From the NCBI GenBank assembly GCA_030451965.1, contig JAKDNE010000215.1, forward strand, positions 1 to 5,840: a stretch of DNA of 5,840 nt, written 5' to 3'. This stretch comes from Brachybacterium sp. Its GTDB lineage: Bacteria; Actinomycetota; Actinomycetes; Actinomycetales; Dermabacteraceae. Position 1 is the first letter of the stretch, and each line of letters opens with the position of its first letter. Under the pieces are notes generated by a model. That model was not told where the DNA came from, made no database searches, and was given only the letters and a program-made list of their open reading frames with translations. The position numbers were made by a program, and so were the translations under genes. This document shows positions 1 to 5,717 of the stretch, one piece after another.

Positions 1-242
1 CCCAGGTAGTCGTCCATGTGGAAGGAGTCCACGCGGGTCCAGTCGATCCGGGGATCGACACCCAGGGTCGCGAGCATCTGCTCCTGGGACGGTGCCGAGG
101 CGAAGATGACCCGGGCGCGCTCCTGCTCGCCCAGTACACACGCAAGGACGTCTGCGGCGGCGCGACCGGCGGCGGCGCCGGCCTCGGCTGGGGTCGCGCT
201 GGCGACGGTGGACAGGTGGGACGCAGGATCTGTGGTCGGCAT
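1..242 (-). CDS. Sugar-phosphate isomerase/deaminase, glucosamine-6-phosphate deaminase (NagB)-like, N-terminal part
   Basis: This is the first 80 codons of a gene that starts with ATG at 242-240 and leaves the window at its left edge. The best landmark is FHMDDYLG at residues 74-81. It matches the F-N/H-M-D-E/D-Y-x-G block of glucosamine-6-phosphate deaminases, in which the first Asp (here D77) is the catalytic base. Before it, IDWTRVDSF has the usual spacing. Known members isomerise and deaminate amino-sugar phosphates in the cytoplasm; related branches act on other sugar phosphates. The canonical Gly/Ser-rich phosphate loop is not seen at its expected place: FASAPSQ occupies residues 47-53, so this is a divergent branch and the substrate is uncertain. 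AAGGGG at 252-247 lies only 4 bases before the ATG, a tight but acceptable ribosome binding site. The gene has its own promoter and LacI-type operator at 311-352. The family call is fairly sure; the reaction is not. Confidence 0.8.
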   Translation of the reverse strand, partial: MPTTDPASHLSTVASATPAEAGAAAGRAAADVLACVLGEQERARVIFASAPSQEQMLATLGVDPRIDWTRVDSFHMDDYL

Positions 243-310
243 GATGCCCCTTCGTGATGTCAGGTCGGGTGAGCACCGGCGCGGCATCGGCCTGGTCGCG
301 CCACCTCGCG

Positions 311-324
311 TGCAATCGGTTGCA
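311..324 (-). promoter_or_regulatory. LacI-family operator O1, upstream of the NagB-like gene
   Basis: TGCAATCGGTTGCA is an inverted repeat with arms TGCAA/TTGCA around a central CG and one mismatched symmetric pair. It fits LacI-family operators, whose hinge helices bind at a central CpG. It shares GCAAnCGnTTGC with the two operators near 3650 and 3717. On the minus strand it begins at the last base of the predicted -10 box and covers the expected transcription start, so a bound repressor should block initiation. The regulator is most likely the LacI-family protein at 480-1490. Confidence 0.8.
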
Positions 325-352
325 TTCTACCACGGGCGGGGGCTGCGGTCAC
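324..352 (-). promoter_or_regulatory. Sigma-70-type promoter of the NagB-like gene
   Basis: Reading the minus strand, GTGACC (352-347; 4 of 6 against TTGACA) is followed after exactly 17 bases by TAGAAT (329-324; 5 of 6 against TATAAT). Transcription would start near 317, inside the operator at 311-324, and give a leader of roughly 75 bases before the ATG at 242. This is the best-matching promoter in the window. Confidence 0.65.
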
Positions 353-450
353 GGGTACCGAGCGTCCGGGGAGCACGTGCTGCGCAGCGCGAGGGCCGCT
401 GCCGACGATCCCATCCTCCGCGACCAGGCGGGTCGACCAGCCTGCCGGGC

Positions 451-478
451 CGTAGCGGGCGTGGCACCGCCCGCTGCG
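451..478 (-). terminator. GC-rich hairpin just after the LacI-family gene, probable terminator
   Basis: AGCGGGCG at 454-461 pairs perfectly with CGCCCGCT at 468-475 around a 6-base loop. Three further outer pairs, including one G-T wobble, make an 11-base-pair stem. It begins 2 bases past the repressor stop codon at 482-480. There is no T tract on the minus-strand side, which is common for terminators of high-GC actinobacteria but leaves the call uncertain. It would separate repressor transcription from the independently regulated NagB-like gene downstream. Confidence 0.5.
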
Positions 479-479
479 T

Positions 480-1490
480 TCACTGCTTCGTGCGACGCGC
501 GGCTGGCCCGATGGTGCCGCGCAGGGCGACCCTGCCGGGGATCGAGACCGCACGACTCCCCTGCCCCGCGATCGCTTCGCCCAGCAGTTCGACCGCGGTC
601 GTGCCCAGCTCTCCGAACGGAGCGGAGACGGTGGTCAGAGCAGGGGTCATGGTCTGGGCCAGCAGCACGTCGTCGCAGCCCACCACGCTGCGGTCTTGGG
701 GCACTCTTTCACCTCGGTCGCTGAGGCCGGCGATGACTCCAGCGGCCATCAGGTCGTCGAAGGCAAAGACGGCCCCGGCGTCGGCGTCGATGACCTGCGC
801 GGCGACCGCACGGCCGTCCTCGAACTGCGCCTCGAGGGGACCGACCTCGACGATCTCGACGCCGGTCCGCTCGGCCCAGGAACGCACTGCCCGGGCGCGA
901 TGGGTCGCCGCCCAGGTCGCTTGGGGACCGCGAAGCAGTGCGACACGCTGATGCCCGAGCTCGACGAGACGGTCGCCGATCTCCTGCAGTGCGGCGGTGT
1001 TGTCCACCACGATGGAGGACGCGGCGCGCGTGGACCGGTTCACGAGCACCGCCGGCACCCCGGCGAGCGCCTCCCGCAGCCTCGCGGCGGGCAGGCGGGG
1101 GGAGGCGACGATGACGCCGTCAACCTGTGGGCGGATGCGGGAGACGAGCTCCTGCTCGGCACTCGCGCTGAGTTCGGAGTCGATCAGCAGCAGTTCGGCG
1201 TCGCGGGCACGTGCGGCGACCTGCACGGCGCGGATCAGGGGCGGGAAGAACGGGTTCTGCACATCGGGCACGAGCATGCCGATCACCCCCGTACGGCCGG
1301 TGGCCAGGCCGCGCGCCGCCCGATTGGGGCTGTACCCGAGTTCGTGAGCAGCTGCCAGCACTGCCTCGCGCACGGAGTCCTTGACCAGTTCCGGCCGGGA
1401 CAATGCCCGCGAGACGGTCGACGGGGACACCCCTACTGCCTGCGCAATCGAATAGATCGTGGGCTTAGTGGTGGTGCTGGCGCGGGCCAT
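480..1490 (-). CDS. LacI-family transcriptional regulator
   Basis: This 336-residue protein has the normal length and layout of a LacI/GalR repressor. Residues 12-31 form the helix-turn-helix, with the family signature VSPSTVSRAL at 21-30. The hinge segment NRAARGLATGR follows at 56-66; L62 fits the leucine that inserts into the minor groove at the operator's central CpG. From about residue 68 to the end lies the periplasmic-binding-protein-like effector domain, with PDVQNPFF near 75-82, the AFDDLMAAGV block at 243-252 and the VVGCDD block at 269-274. I chose ATG at 1490 over an in-frame ATG at 1529 because AGGAG (1502-1498) lies 7 bases before it and the DNA-binding domain starts soon after. 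It is predicted to bind the three GCAAnCGnTTGC sites in this window and release them on binding a sugar or sugar-derived effector, which cannot be named. It lies 99 bases downstream of the leftward oxidoreductase pair. Confidence 0.95.
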   Translation of the reverse strand: MARASTTTKPTIYSIAQAVGVSPSTVSRALSRPELVKDSVREAVLAAAHELGYSPNRAARGLATGRTGVIGMLVPDVQNPFFPPLIRAVQVAARARDAELLLIDSELSASAEQELVSRIRPQVDGVIVASPRLPAARLREALAGVPAVLVNRSTRAASSIVVDNTAALQEIGDRLVELGHQRVALLRGPQATWAATHRARAVRSWAERTGVEIVEVGPLEAQFEDGRAVAAQVIDADAGAVFAFDDLMAAGVIAGLSDRGERVPQDRSVVGCDDVLLAQTMTPALTTVSAPFGELGTTAVELLGEAIAGQGSRAVSIPGRVALRGTIGPAARRTKQ

Positions 1491-1524
1491 CGCGGCGCTC
1501 CTCTCTCGTGCGACCAGCCTTCTC

Positions 1525-1538
1525 TGCAACCGTACGAA
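1525..1538 (-). promoter_or_regulatory. Possible degenerate operator upstream of the LacI-family gene
   Basis: On the minus strand TTCGTACGGTTGCA keeps the central CG and one perfect half-site (TTGCA) of the operator TGCAAnCGnTTGCA. It matches 9 of the 12 defined positions, with all mismatches in the other arm. It lies 35-48 bases before the repressor's start codon, where a weak autoregulatory site would be expected. No convincing promoter was found beside it, so this is tentative. Confidence 0.3.
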
Positions 1539-1557
1539 GGCGATGTCGGCTCATTGT

Positions 1558-1578
1558 GCCGCAGGCGGTGCCTGCAGC
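1558..1578 (-). terminator. Hairpin after the leftward oxidoreductase pair, possible weak terminator or attenuator
   Basis: GCAGGC (1561-1566) and GCCTGC (1570-1575) pair perfectly around a 3-base loop, and two outer pairs lie beyond one C-A mismatch. On the minus strand it falls about 12 bases past the stop codon of the oxidoreductase gene at 1590-2573 and well before the repressor gene. It has no T tract. If it terminates only in part, some repressor mRNA would come from the oxidoreductase transcript. Confidence 0.3.
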
Positions 1579-1589
1579 CGCGCCGATGC

Positions 1590-2573
1590 TCAGAAGCTGC
1601 GAACCTCTCCCCCGGCCCCAGCACTGGCCTGAGCGTTCAACGCCACCTCGGTCGCCAGCAGGCTCGCGGTGGTCGTGATCTCCGGCGCGCGACCCGCCCT
1701 CAGGGCGTCGAAGAAGTACTGGGCCGGTCGCGGGGCCTCGGGCAGCGGCGGCTCCCAGGTCGCGCGGTCGTGGGTGGTGACGGTGAGGCGCTGGAAGGCC
1801 CAGTCGACCTCAGCGGTGCCGCGGGTCCCGGTCACACGCATGCGGTAGTGGCCGTGCACCTCGGATGCCTGCGGCGCCAGCCAGTTCGCTTCGATCGTGG
1901 CCGAGACCGACCCGGCGTGCAACAGCAGCGCCACGTGGTCCTCGATCCCCACCTTCGGATCGGCGAGCGCGCGGCCCGTGCGGGCGGAGACGGTGCCGTG
2001 GGCGGCACCGGCCAGGTCCAGGACCAGGTCGATGTCGTGGATAGGCAGGTCTCCGGCAATTCCACCGTAGGTGGCCGGATCCAGGAACCAGGCCGGGCGG
2101 GCGTCACGGTTCAGCTTGTGAGGACCGGTGGAGGCGATCAGCGAGATCTCTCCCAGTTCACCGTCGGCCAGCAGGCGCCGTAGCGCGAGCGTGGGACTGT
2201 AGAAGCGCTTCTCGAAGACGATCGACACGTGGCGTCGCGAGCGCGCTGCCGCTTCCCGGATCTGCGCGAGCTGCTCCAGCGATGTGCACAGCGGCTTGTC
2301 GGCCAGCACGTGAGCCCCGGCGTCCAGTGCGGCGACGGTCGCGGCCGCCCGCGCGGAGTAGATCCCTGCGATCAGGGCGACGTCCACGTCGTGCGCGGAC
2401 AGCAGCTCCTCCGCCGTCTCGTACAGCGGCACCTCGAGCTTCCCCAAGAAGCGTGCACGGAGGTCGGGATCGGGTTCGGAGGCGCCGACGAGCTCGAGCT
2501 CGTCGCGATGGGCGACCTCGGTGAGGGCATAGTCGACGTGCTGGTGGGCGGCGCCGAGGATCGCGACCTTCAT
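1590..2573 (-). CDS. Gfo/Idh/MocA-family NAD(P)-dependent oxidoreductase B
   Basis: This 327-residue cytoplasmic protein has the two-domain layout of the Gfo/Idh/MocA family: an N-terminal Rossmann nucleotide-binding domain (about 1-120) and a C-terminal alpha/beta substrate domain. MKVAILGAAHQH starts the Rossmann fold, but the usual GxGxxG reads G7-A-A-H-Q-H12, so its second and third glycines are replaced. ADKP (91-94) carries the family's catalytic lysine K93. GDLPIHDID (174-182) corresponds to the DxGxHxxD active-site block: D175, H179 and D182 are kept and Pro replaces Gly. Members oxidise or reduce a hydroxyl of a sugar, inositol or sugar derivative; the substrate here is unknown. ATG at 2573 is supported by AGGAG (2583-2579) 5 bases before it, inside the end of the preceding gene. 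The ATGA overlap with that gene implies translational coupling. The family is secure; no specific enzyme name is justified. Confidence 0.93.
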   Translation of the reverse strand: MKVAILGAAHQHVDYALTEVAHRDELELVGASEPDPDLRARFLGKLEVPLYETAEELLSAHDVDVALIAGIYSARAAATVAALDAGAHVLADKPLCTSLEQLAQIREAAARSRRHVSIVFEKRFYSPTLALRRLLADGELGEISLIASTGPHKLNRDARPAWFLDPATYGGIAGDLPIHDIDLVLDLAGAAHGTVSARTGRALADPKVGIEDHVALLLHAGSVSATIEANWLAPQASEVHGHYRMRVTGTRGTAEVDWAFQRLTVTTHDRATWEPPLPEAPRPAQYFFDALRAGRAPEITTTASLLATEVALNAQASAGAGGEVRSF

Positions 2574-3601
2574 GAGTTCTCCTGGAGGGTGACGAGGCGG
2601 CCGGTGGCGGCTGCCGTGGTGAGGGCATCGAGCAGGCGCACGGTGTCCGCACCGTCGCGCCCGGTGATCGACGGGGCGCTCTGGGTGGCGAGGGCGGTGA
2701 GCACGTCGTCCCACTGCTGGATGTGCCCGGCGATGCCGATCGCGTTGGGGTTCGAGGCGCCGACGCCGATCGTGTCGGCGGCGGTTTCGATCTGCGGGGC
2801 AGGCACGCCGTCGACCTCCCAGCGCAGGATCTCCCCCTGGCCGATCTCGACCACTCCTCGTTCGCAGTGGAACGTGAGCGTTGCAGGGCTGCCGGGCGGT
2901 GTCGCGGTGGAGGTGCTGATCAGGCCCAGCGCCCCGGAGGTGAAGCGGACCGTGGCGACAGTGGTGTCCTCCGCCTTGGTGGCGTGGGCGAGCGTCCCCT
3001 GCTGTGCGGTGACGGACTGAACAGGACCGGCGAGCCAGTTGAGCAGGTCCACGTTGTGCACGCCCTGGTTCAGCAGCGATCCGCCGTTGCCGGCCTCGCC
3101 GCGCCAGGCGGCGTCCTCGTAGTAGGAGGGGTCCCGCCACCAGTGGACGTGGGTGGTGGCCAGGCGTATCGCACCCAGCTGACCTGCCTCGAGCGCTTCC
3201 CGCAGCGCCACGACCTCTGGTTCCAGCCGACGCTGGGACATGACGGCGATCTGCAGGCCCCGCCGGGCGGCGCGCTCGACCACGAGTTCGGCATCCGCAG
3301 AGGTCATCGCGAGCGGCTTCTCGACGACCACGTGCTTGCCAGCATCCAGTGCATTCAGAGCCTGCTGGGCGTGCAGGGCGCTCGGGGTGGCCAGGGCCAC
3401 CAGGTCGACCCGGTCGTCGGCCAGCACCTCCTCGGGAGTGCGCTGTTCTGCAGTGGGCCACCCCGTGTCCGCAGCCTGCTCCGGGGTGCCTCCCGAGTAG
3501 CTGATGAGCTGCGCACGATCGCGCAGGGCATCCAGTGCCCGGGCGTGACTCGTGCCGATGGTTCCCAGGCCGAGCAGGCCGACTCCGATCGGGTGGGGCA
3601 T
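2570..3601 (-). CDS. Gfo/Idh/MocA-family NAD(P)-dependent oxidoreductase A
   Basis: First gene of the leftward operon, 343 residues, with the standard Gfo/Idh/MocA layout. The Rossmann loop G11-L-G13-T-I-G16 is intact. ATPSALH (71-77) and VEKPLA (93-98) follow, the latter with catalytic lysine K95. The active-site block reads GGSLLNQGVHNVD (173-185): H182 and D185 are kept, while the first Asp of the usual DxGxHxxD is Asn (N178). Together with WWRDPSYYEDAAWRG (154-168), this defines a branch shared with the gene at 4683-5717, so the two are paralogues. The NQGxH variant also occurs in dehydrogenases such as the sugar-nucleotide 3-dehydrogenase WlbA, but nothing here shows a nucleotide-sugar substrate. 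ATG at 3601 is chosen because GGAAGGA ends 6 bases before it and the protein then begins at the Rossmann strand. An in-frame ATG at 3730 would translate through the operators and has no ribosome binding site. The stop overlaps the next gene's start by ATGA. Confidence 0.94.
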   Translation of the reverse strand: MPHPIGVGLLGLGTIGTSHARALDALRDRAQLISYSGGTPEQAADTGWPTAEQRTPEEVLADDRVDLVALATPSALHAQQALNALDAGKHVVVEKPLAMTSADAELVVERAARRGLQIAVMSQRRLEPEVVALREALEAGQLGAIRLATTHVHWWRDPSYYEDAAWRGEAGNGGSLLNQGVHNVDLLNWLAGPVQSVTAQQGTLAHATKAEDTTVATVRFTSGALGLISTSTATPPGSPATLTFHCERGVVEIGQGEILRWEVDGVPAPQIETAADTIGVGASNPNAIGIAGHIQQWDDVLTALATQSAPSITGRDGADTVRLLDALTTAAATGRLVTLQENS

Positions 3602-3642
3602 GGAGTGTCCTTCCGACGTCCGATCCGTGCGGCTGCTGCGCC

Positions 3643-3656
3643 AGCAAACGGTTGCG
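3643..3656 (-). promoter_or_regulatory. LacI-family operator O2, leftward arm of the divergent control region
   Basis: AGCAAACGGTTGCG contains the inverted repeat GCAAnCGnTTGC with a central CG, shared with the sites at 311-324 and 3711-3724. It lies 42 bases before the start codon of the oxidoreductase at 2570-3601. It begins 7 bases past a plausible minus-strand -10 box (TAACAT, 3668-3663), over the expected transcription start, the same arrangement as at 311-324. It should repress the leftward operon. Confidence 0.72.
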
Positions 3657-3662
3657 CCTGGC

Positions 3663-3691
3663 ATGTTAGCGAGGAAACCGCCGAGGTTCCA
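3663..3691 (-). promoter_or_regulatory. Candidate promoter of the leftward oxidoreductase operon
   Basis: On the minus strand TAACAT (3668-3663; 4 of 6 against TATAAT) lies 17 bases after TGGAAC (3691-3686; only 3 of 6 against TTGACA). The -35 match is weak, so the call rests largely on spacing and on the operator placed just downstream. Transcription would start near 3656 and give a leader of about 55 bases. Confidence 0.4.
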
Positions 3692-3704
3692 GAGGCCCGA
3701 GGGG

Positions 3705-3733
3705 TTGACGTGCAAGCGATTGCAGTTCATGCT
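3705..3733 (+). promoter_or_regulatory. Candidate promoter of the rightward oxidoreductase operon
   Basis: TTGACG (3705-3710; 5 of 6 against the -35 consensus) is followed after 17 bases by CATGCT (3728-3733; 3 of 6 against the -10 consensus). The operator at 3711-3724 fills most of the spacer, beginning at the base after the -35 box. Transcription would start near 3740, leaving a leader of about 80 bases before the GTG at 3820. The strong -35 and exact spacing support the call; the weak -10 limits it. Confidence 0.5.
3711..3724 (+). promoter_or_regulatory. LacI-family operator O3, rightward arm of the divergent control region
   Basis: TGCAAGCGATTGCA is an inverted repeat with arms TGCAA/TTGCA around a central CG and one mismatched symmetric pair. 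It sits between the -35 and -10 boxes of the rightward promoter, so a bound repressor would directly exclude RNA polymerase. Its centre is 68 bases from that of the operator at 3643-3656, about six and a half helical turns, so the two would lie on roughly opposite faces. Each operator probably serves its own promoter rather than forming a simple loop. Confidence 0.8.
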
Positions 3734-3761
3734 GTGGGGGGCAAGGACGCCATCCGCACGA

Positions 3762-3800
3762 CCCGCCTGCGAGCGGGAATCGATCCGGGAGCACCCCGGA
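3762..3800 (+). other. Two small hairpins in the leader of the rightward operon
   Basis: CCCGC (3762-3766) can pair with GCGGG (3773-3777), and TCCGGG (3784-3789) with CCCGGA (3795-3800) around a 5-base loop. The second ends 4 bases before the GAGGGG ribosome binding site at 3805-3810 and might affect translation. Short GC-rich stems are frequent by chance in such DNA, so the role is unproven. Confidence 0.2.
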
Positions 3801-3819
3801 GAACGAGGGGAACTGAGCA

Positions 3820-4686
3820 GTGTTGCGCATCGGCTTGATCGGCACCGAGAACTCGCACATCACCCACTTCACACGCTTTTTGAATGTCGAAGAGCGCTAC
3901 CCCGGCGCGCGAGCGACCGCGCTCGTGGGCGGCCGCTCGCCGCGGAACCAGGAGCTCGCCGAATTGGGCGGGATCGACCTGGTGGTCGAGACACCGGAAG
4001 ATCTGGGTGAGCAGGTGGACGCCGGGATCGTCTCCACCCGTGACGGGGCGAAGCACCTCGCGCACGCCCGTCCGCTGCTCGAGTCCGGCAAGCCGGTGCT
4101 GGTGGACAAGCCGCTGGCTACCTCCGTCGAGGACGCGCAGGAGCTGCTCGCGATCGCCCAGCGCACCGGCGCCGTGCTGGTCTCCTGCTCGGCTCTGCGC
4201 TTCGTGCCCGAGATCGCGCACTTCTCCCCTACTGCGGAGACCGGCGCACTGCGTCATCTGCACGTGGTCGGCGCCGCTGATCCGGACAGCGAGTACTCGG
4301 GACTGTTCTTCTACGGGATCCACCACGTCGAGGCGGCACTGGAGATCCTCGGTAACCCCGTCGTGGAACCCGGGTCTCTCGAGGTCGATGTCAGCCGCAC
4401 CGGTGACACGGTCGTCGCTCACCTCGCGCTGCAGGGCGTGCCGGTCACCCTGACCTTCGTGACGCCCGGCGAGGGCACCAAGGTGCCGTTCCACGCCACC
4501 GCCGTGATGGAGAACGCCGTGATCTCCCACGAACTGACGCTCAGCAAGGACTACAACGCACCGGCGCTGGCGGAGTTCCTGTCGGCCGCCGAGCGCGGCA
4601 CGTCATCCCGTACGCCCGCGGATCTGCTCTCCCCGGTCGTGGTGCTCTCCTCGATCGCTGCAGCTCTCGAAAGGACCTCCCGATGA
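3820..4686 (+). CDS. Short, divergent Gfo/Idh/MocA-family oxidoreductase C
   Basis: First gene of the rightward operon. At 288 residues it is clearly shorter than the usual 330-390 of the family. MLRIGLIGTENSH gives the first Rossmann strand, but the dinucleotide loop reads G8-T-E-N-S-H13 instead of GxGxxG. DKPLA (96-100) keeps catalytic lysine K97. The active-site block is FYGIHHVE (164-171): H168 remains, but the Asp pair of DxGxHxxD is replaced by Phe (F164) and Glu (E171). The frame is open throughout and shows no frameshift, so this looks like a distinct branch, not a broken gene. It may be a catalytic oxidoreductase with altered chemistry or an accessory subunit; the sequence cannot decide. 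The start is GTG at 3820, with GAGGGG (3805-3810) 9 bases before it; TTG at 3823 is a less likely alternative. The stop overlaps the next gene by ATGA. Confidence 0.88.
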   Translation: MLRIGLIGTENSHITHFTRFLNVEERYPGARATALVGGRSPRNQELAELGGIDLVVETPEDLGEQVDAGIVSTRDGAKHLAHARPLLESGKPVLVDKPLATSVEDAQELLAIAQRTGAVLVSCSALRFVPEIAHFSPTAETGALRHLHVVGAADPDSEYSGLFFYGIHHVEAALEILGNPVVEPGSLEVDVSRTGDTVVAHLALQGVPVTLTFVTPGEGTKVPFHATAVMENAVISHELTLSKDYNAPALAEFLSAAERGTSSRTPADLLSPVVVLSSIAAALERTSR

Positions 4687-5717
4687 CCGCGAACCCCATC
4701 CCCGCTGCCGCGGACTCCGTCCGATTCGGCATCATCGGCGTCGGCATCATCGGCCGTCAGCACGCCCAGCGGCTGACCGGTGAGAACTCCCCCGCCACCC
4801 TGGTGGCCGTGGCAGATGCCCATCCCGAGGCCGCCCACGAGGTGGCGACCGAGTACGGGATCGAGGCCGCCGCCACCGTCACCGACCTGCTGGCCCGGCA
4901 GGACATCGACGCAGTAGTCATCGCCGTGCCCTCCGGTCTGCATGCGGACGTCACCATCGAGGCGCTCACGGCCGGCAAGCACATCTATCTCGAGAAGCCG
5001 ATCGAGATCACCGTCGAGGCCGCCGATCGGATCCGCGCCGCCGAGCAGGCCTCCGGGAAGCTGCTGACCGTCGCCAGCCAGCGTCGTTTCGCCGCCGAGA
5101 ACCAGTACCTCAAGCAACTGGTGACAGAGGGGCGGCTCGGGACGATCACCTCCGCCACGGTCGAGGTGCCACTGTGGCGCAGCCAGGAGTACTACGACTC
5201 CGGTGCCTGGCGCGGCACCTGGAAGCTCGACGGCGGCGGCGCTCTGATGAACCAGGGCGTCCACCTGGTGGATCTGACCCTGTGGCTGTTGGGCGACGTC
5301 GAGGAGCTCTACGCCCACACCGGGCTGCTGGCCCACGAGCGCATCGAGGTGGAGGACACCGTGACGGTCACCGCCCGCCTCCGCTCCGGAGCCCAGCTGA
5401 CCTTCCAGGCCACCACCGCCGCCTTCGGCGACCTCCCGATCCGCATGAACCTGATGGGCGATGCCGGATCGATCGTCACCGAGCGCGAACGCGTGGTGCA
5501 CTTCTTCTCACGTGACGACCTCGAGCTCCCCGCGTTCGGCCCGGTCGACATCATGCTCACGCAGATGACCGACTTCGTACGCGCAATCCGGACCGGCGGG
5601 GATCCACTGGTCTCCTCCGCCGAAGCCCGCGCTGCGGTCGCATTCATCGAAGCGGTCTACGAGTCCGGGCGCACCGGGAAGCCGGTACGTCCTGCCAAGC
5701 TGCCCGCGAGCGTGTGA
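4683..5717 (+). CDS. Gfo/Idh/MocA-family NAD(P)-dependent oxidoreductase D
   Basis: Second gene of the rightward operon, 344 residues. The Rossmann loop G19-V-G21-I-I-G24 is intact and is followed by AVPSGLH (81-87) and LEKPIE (103-108), with catalytic lysine K105. LWRSQEYYDSGAWRGTW (164-180) leads into GGGALMNQGVHLVD (184-197), where H194 and D197 are kept and Asn (N190) replaces the first Asp of DxGxHxxD. The same features mark the gene at 2570-3601, so one enzyme of this branch lies in each arm of the divergent cluster. Known relatives oxidise or reduce a ring hydroxyl of sugars, sugar nucleotides, anhydrosugars or inositols with NAD(P); the substrate here is unknown. ATG at 4683 has AAGGA (4671-4675) 7 bases upstream, within the preceding gene, and overlaps that gene's stop by 4 bases. 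Confidence 0.95.
   Translation: MTANPIPAAADSVRFGIIGVGIIGRQHAQRLTGENSPATLVAVADAHPEAAHEVATEYGIEAAATVTDLLARQDIDAVVIAVPSGLHADVTIEALTAGKHIYLEKPIEITVEAADRIRAAEQASGKLLTVASQRRFAAENQYLKQLVTEGRLGTITSATVEVPLWRSQEYYDSGAWRGTWKLDGGGALMNQGVHLVDLTLWLLGDVEELYAHTGLLAHERIEVEDTVTVTARLRSGAQLTFQATTAAFGDLPIRMNLMGDAGSIVTERERVVHFFSRDDLELPAFGPVDIMLTQMTDFVRAIRTGGDPLVSSAEARAAVAFIEAVYESGRTGKPVRPAKLPASV

Noticed and set aside
16..951. Plus-strand open frame of 311 codons across the left control region
   Set aside because: It runs antisense to the NagB-like gene and to the 3' part of the LacI-family gene, and across an operator and promoter. The product is Ser/Arg/Ala-rich with no domain.
1491..1529. Earlier ATG at 1529 for the LacI-family gene, adding 13 residues
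   Set aside because: The ATG at 1490 has AGGAG at 7 bases, while the ATG at 1529 lacks such a site and would place the start inside the possible operator.
696..2183. Long plus-strand open frame (495 codons) opposite the LacI-family gene and oxidoreductase B
   Set aside because: Its translation is low-complexity, rich in Gly, Arg, Ala and Pro, with no recognisable domain. It runs antisense to two clear genes; such frames arise from high GC content.
2574..3647. In-frame upstream extension of oxidoreductase B (open frame back to 3647)
   Set aside because: The extra 358 codons read the oxidoreductase A gene in another frame and give Arg/His/Pro-rich nonsense. The true start at 2573 has a good ribosome binding site and the Rossmann strand.
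3643..3724. DNA looping between the two operators of the divergent region
   Set aside because: The 68-base centre spacing is about six and a half helical turns, placing the sites on opposite faces, and is short for a loop. It is not excluded, but not supported.
3602..3730. Upstream ATG at 3730 for oxidoreductase A, adding 43 residues
   Set aside because: It lies within the divergent control region next to the operator at 3711-3724, has no ribosome binding site, and the added residues match no family feature.
2723..3838. Plus-strand open frame of 371 codons opposite oxidoreductase A and across the control region
   Set aside because: Antisense shadow of a clear gene, with no domain and with biased composition.
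3727..4530. Minus-strand open frame opposite oxidoreductase C
   Set aside because: The translation is the reverse image of a recognisable gene, rich in Gly, Asp, His and Gln, without motifs.
4551..5501. Minus-strand open frame of 316 codons opposite oxidoreductase D
   Set aside because: Same antisense effect; the opposite strand carries full family motifs and a coupled start.
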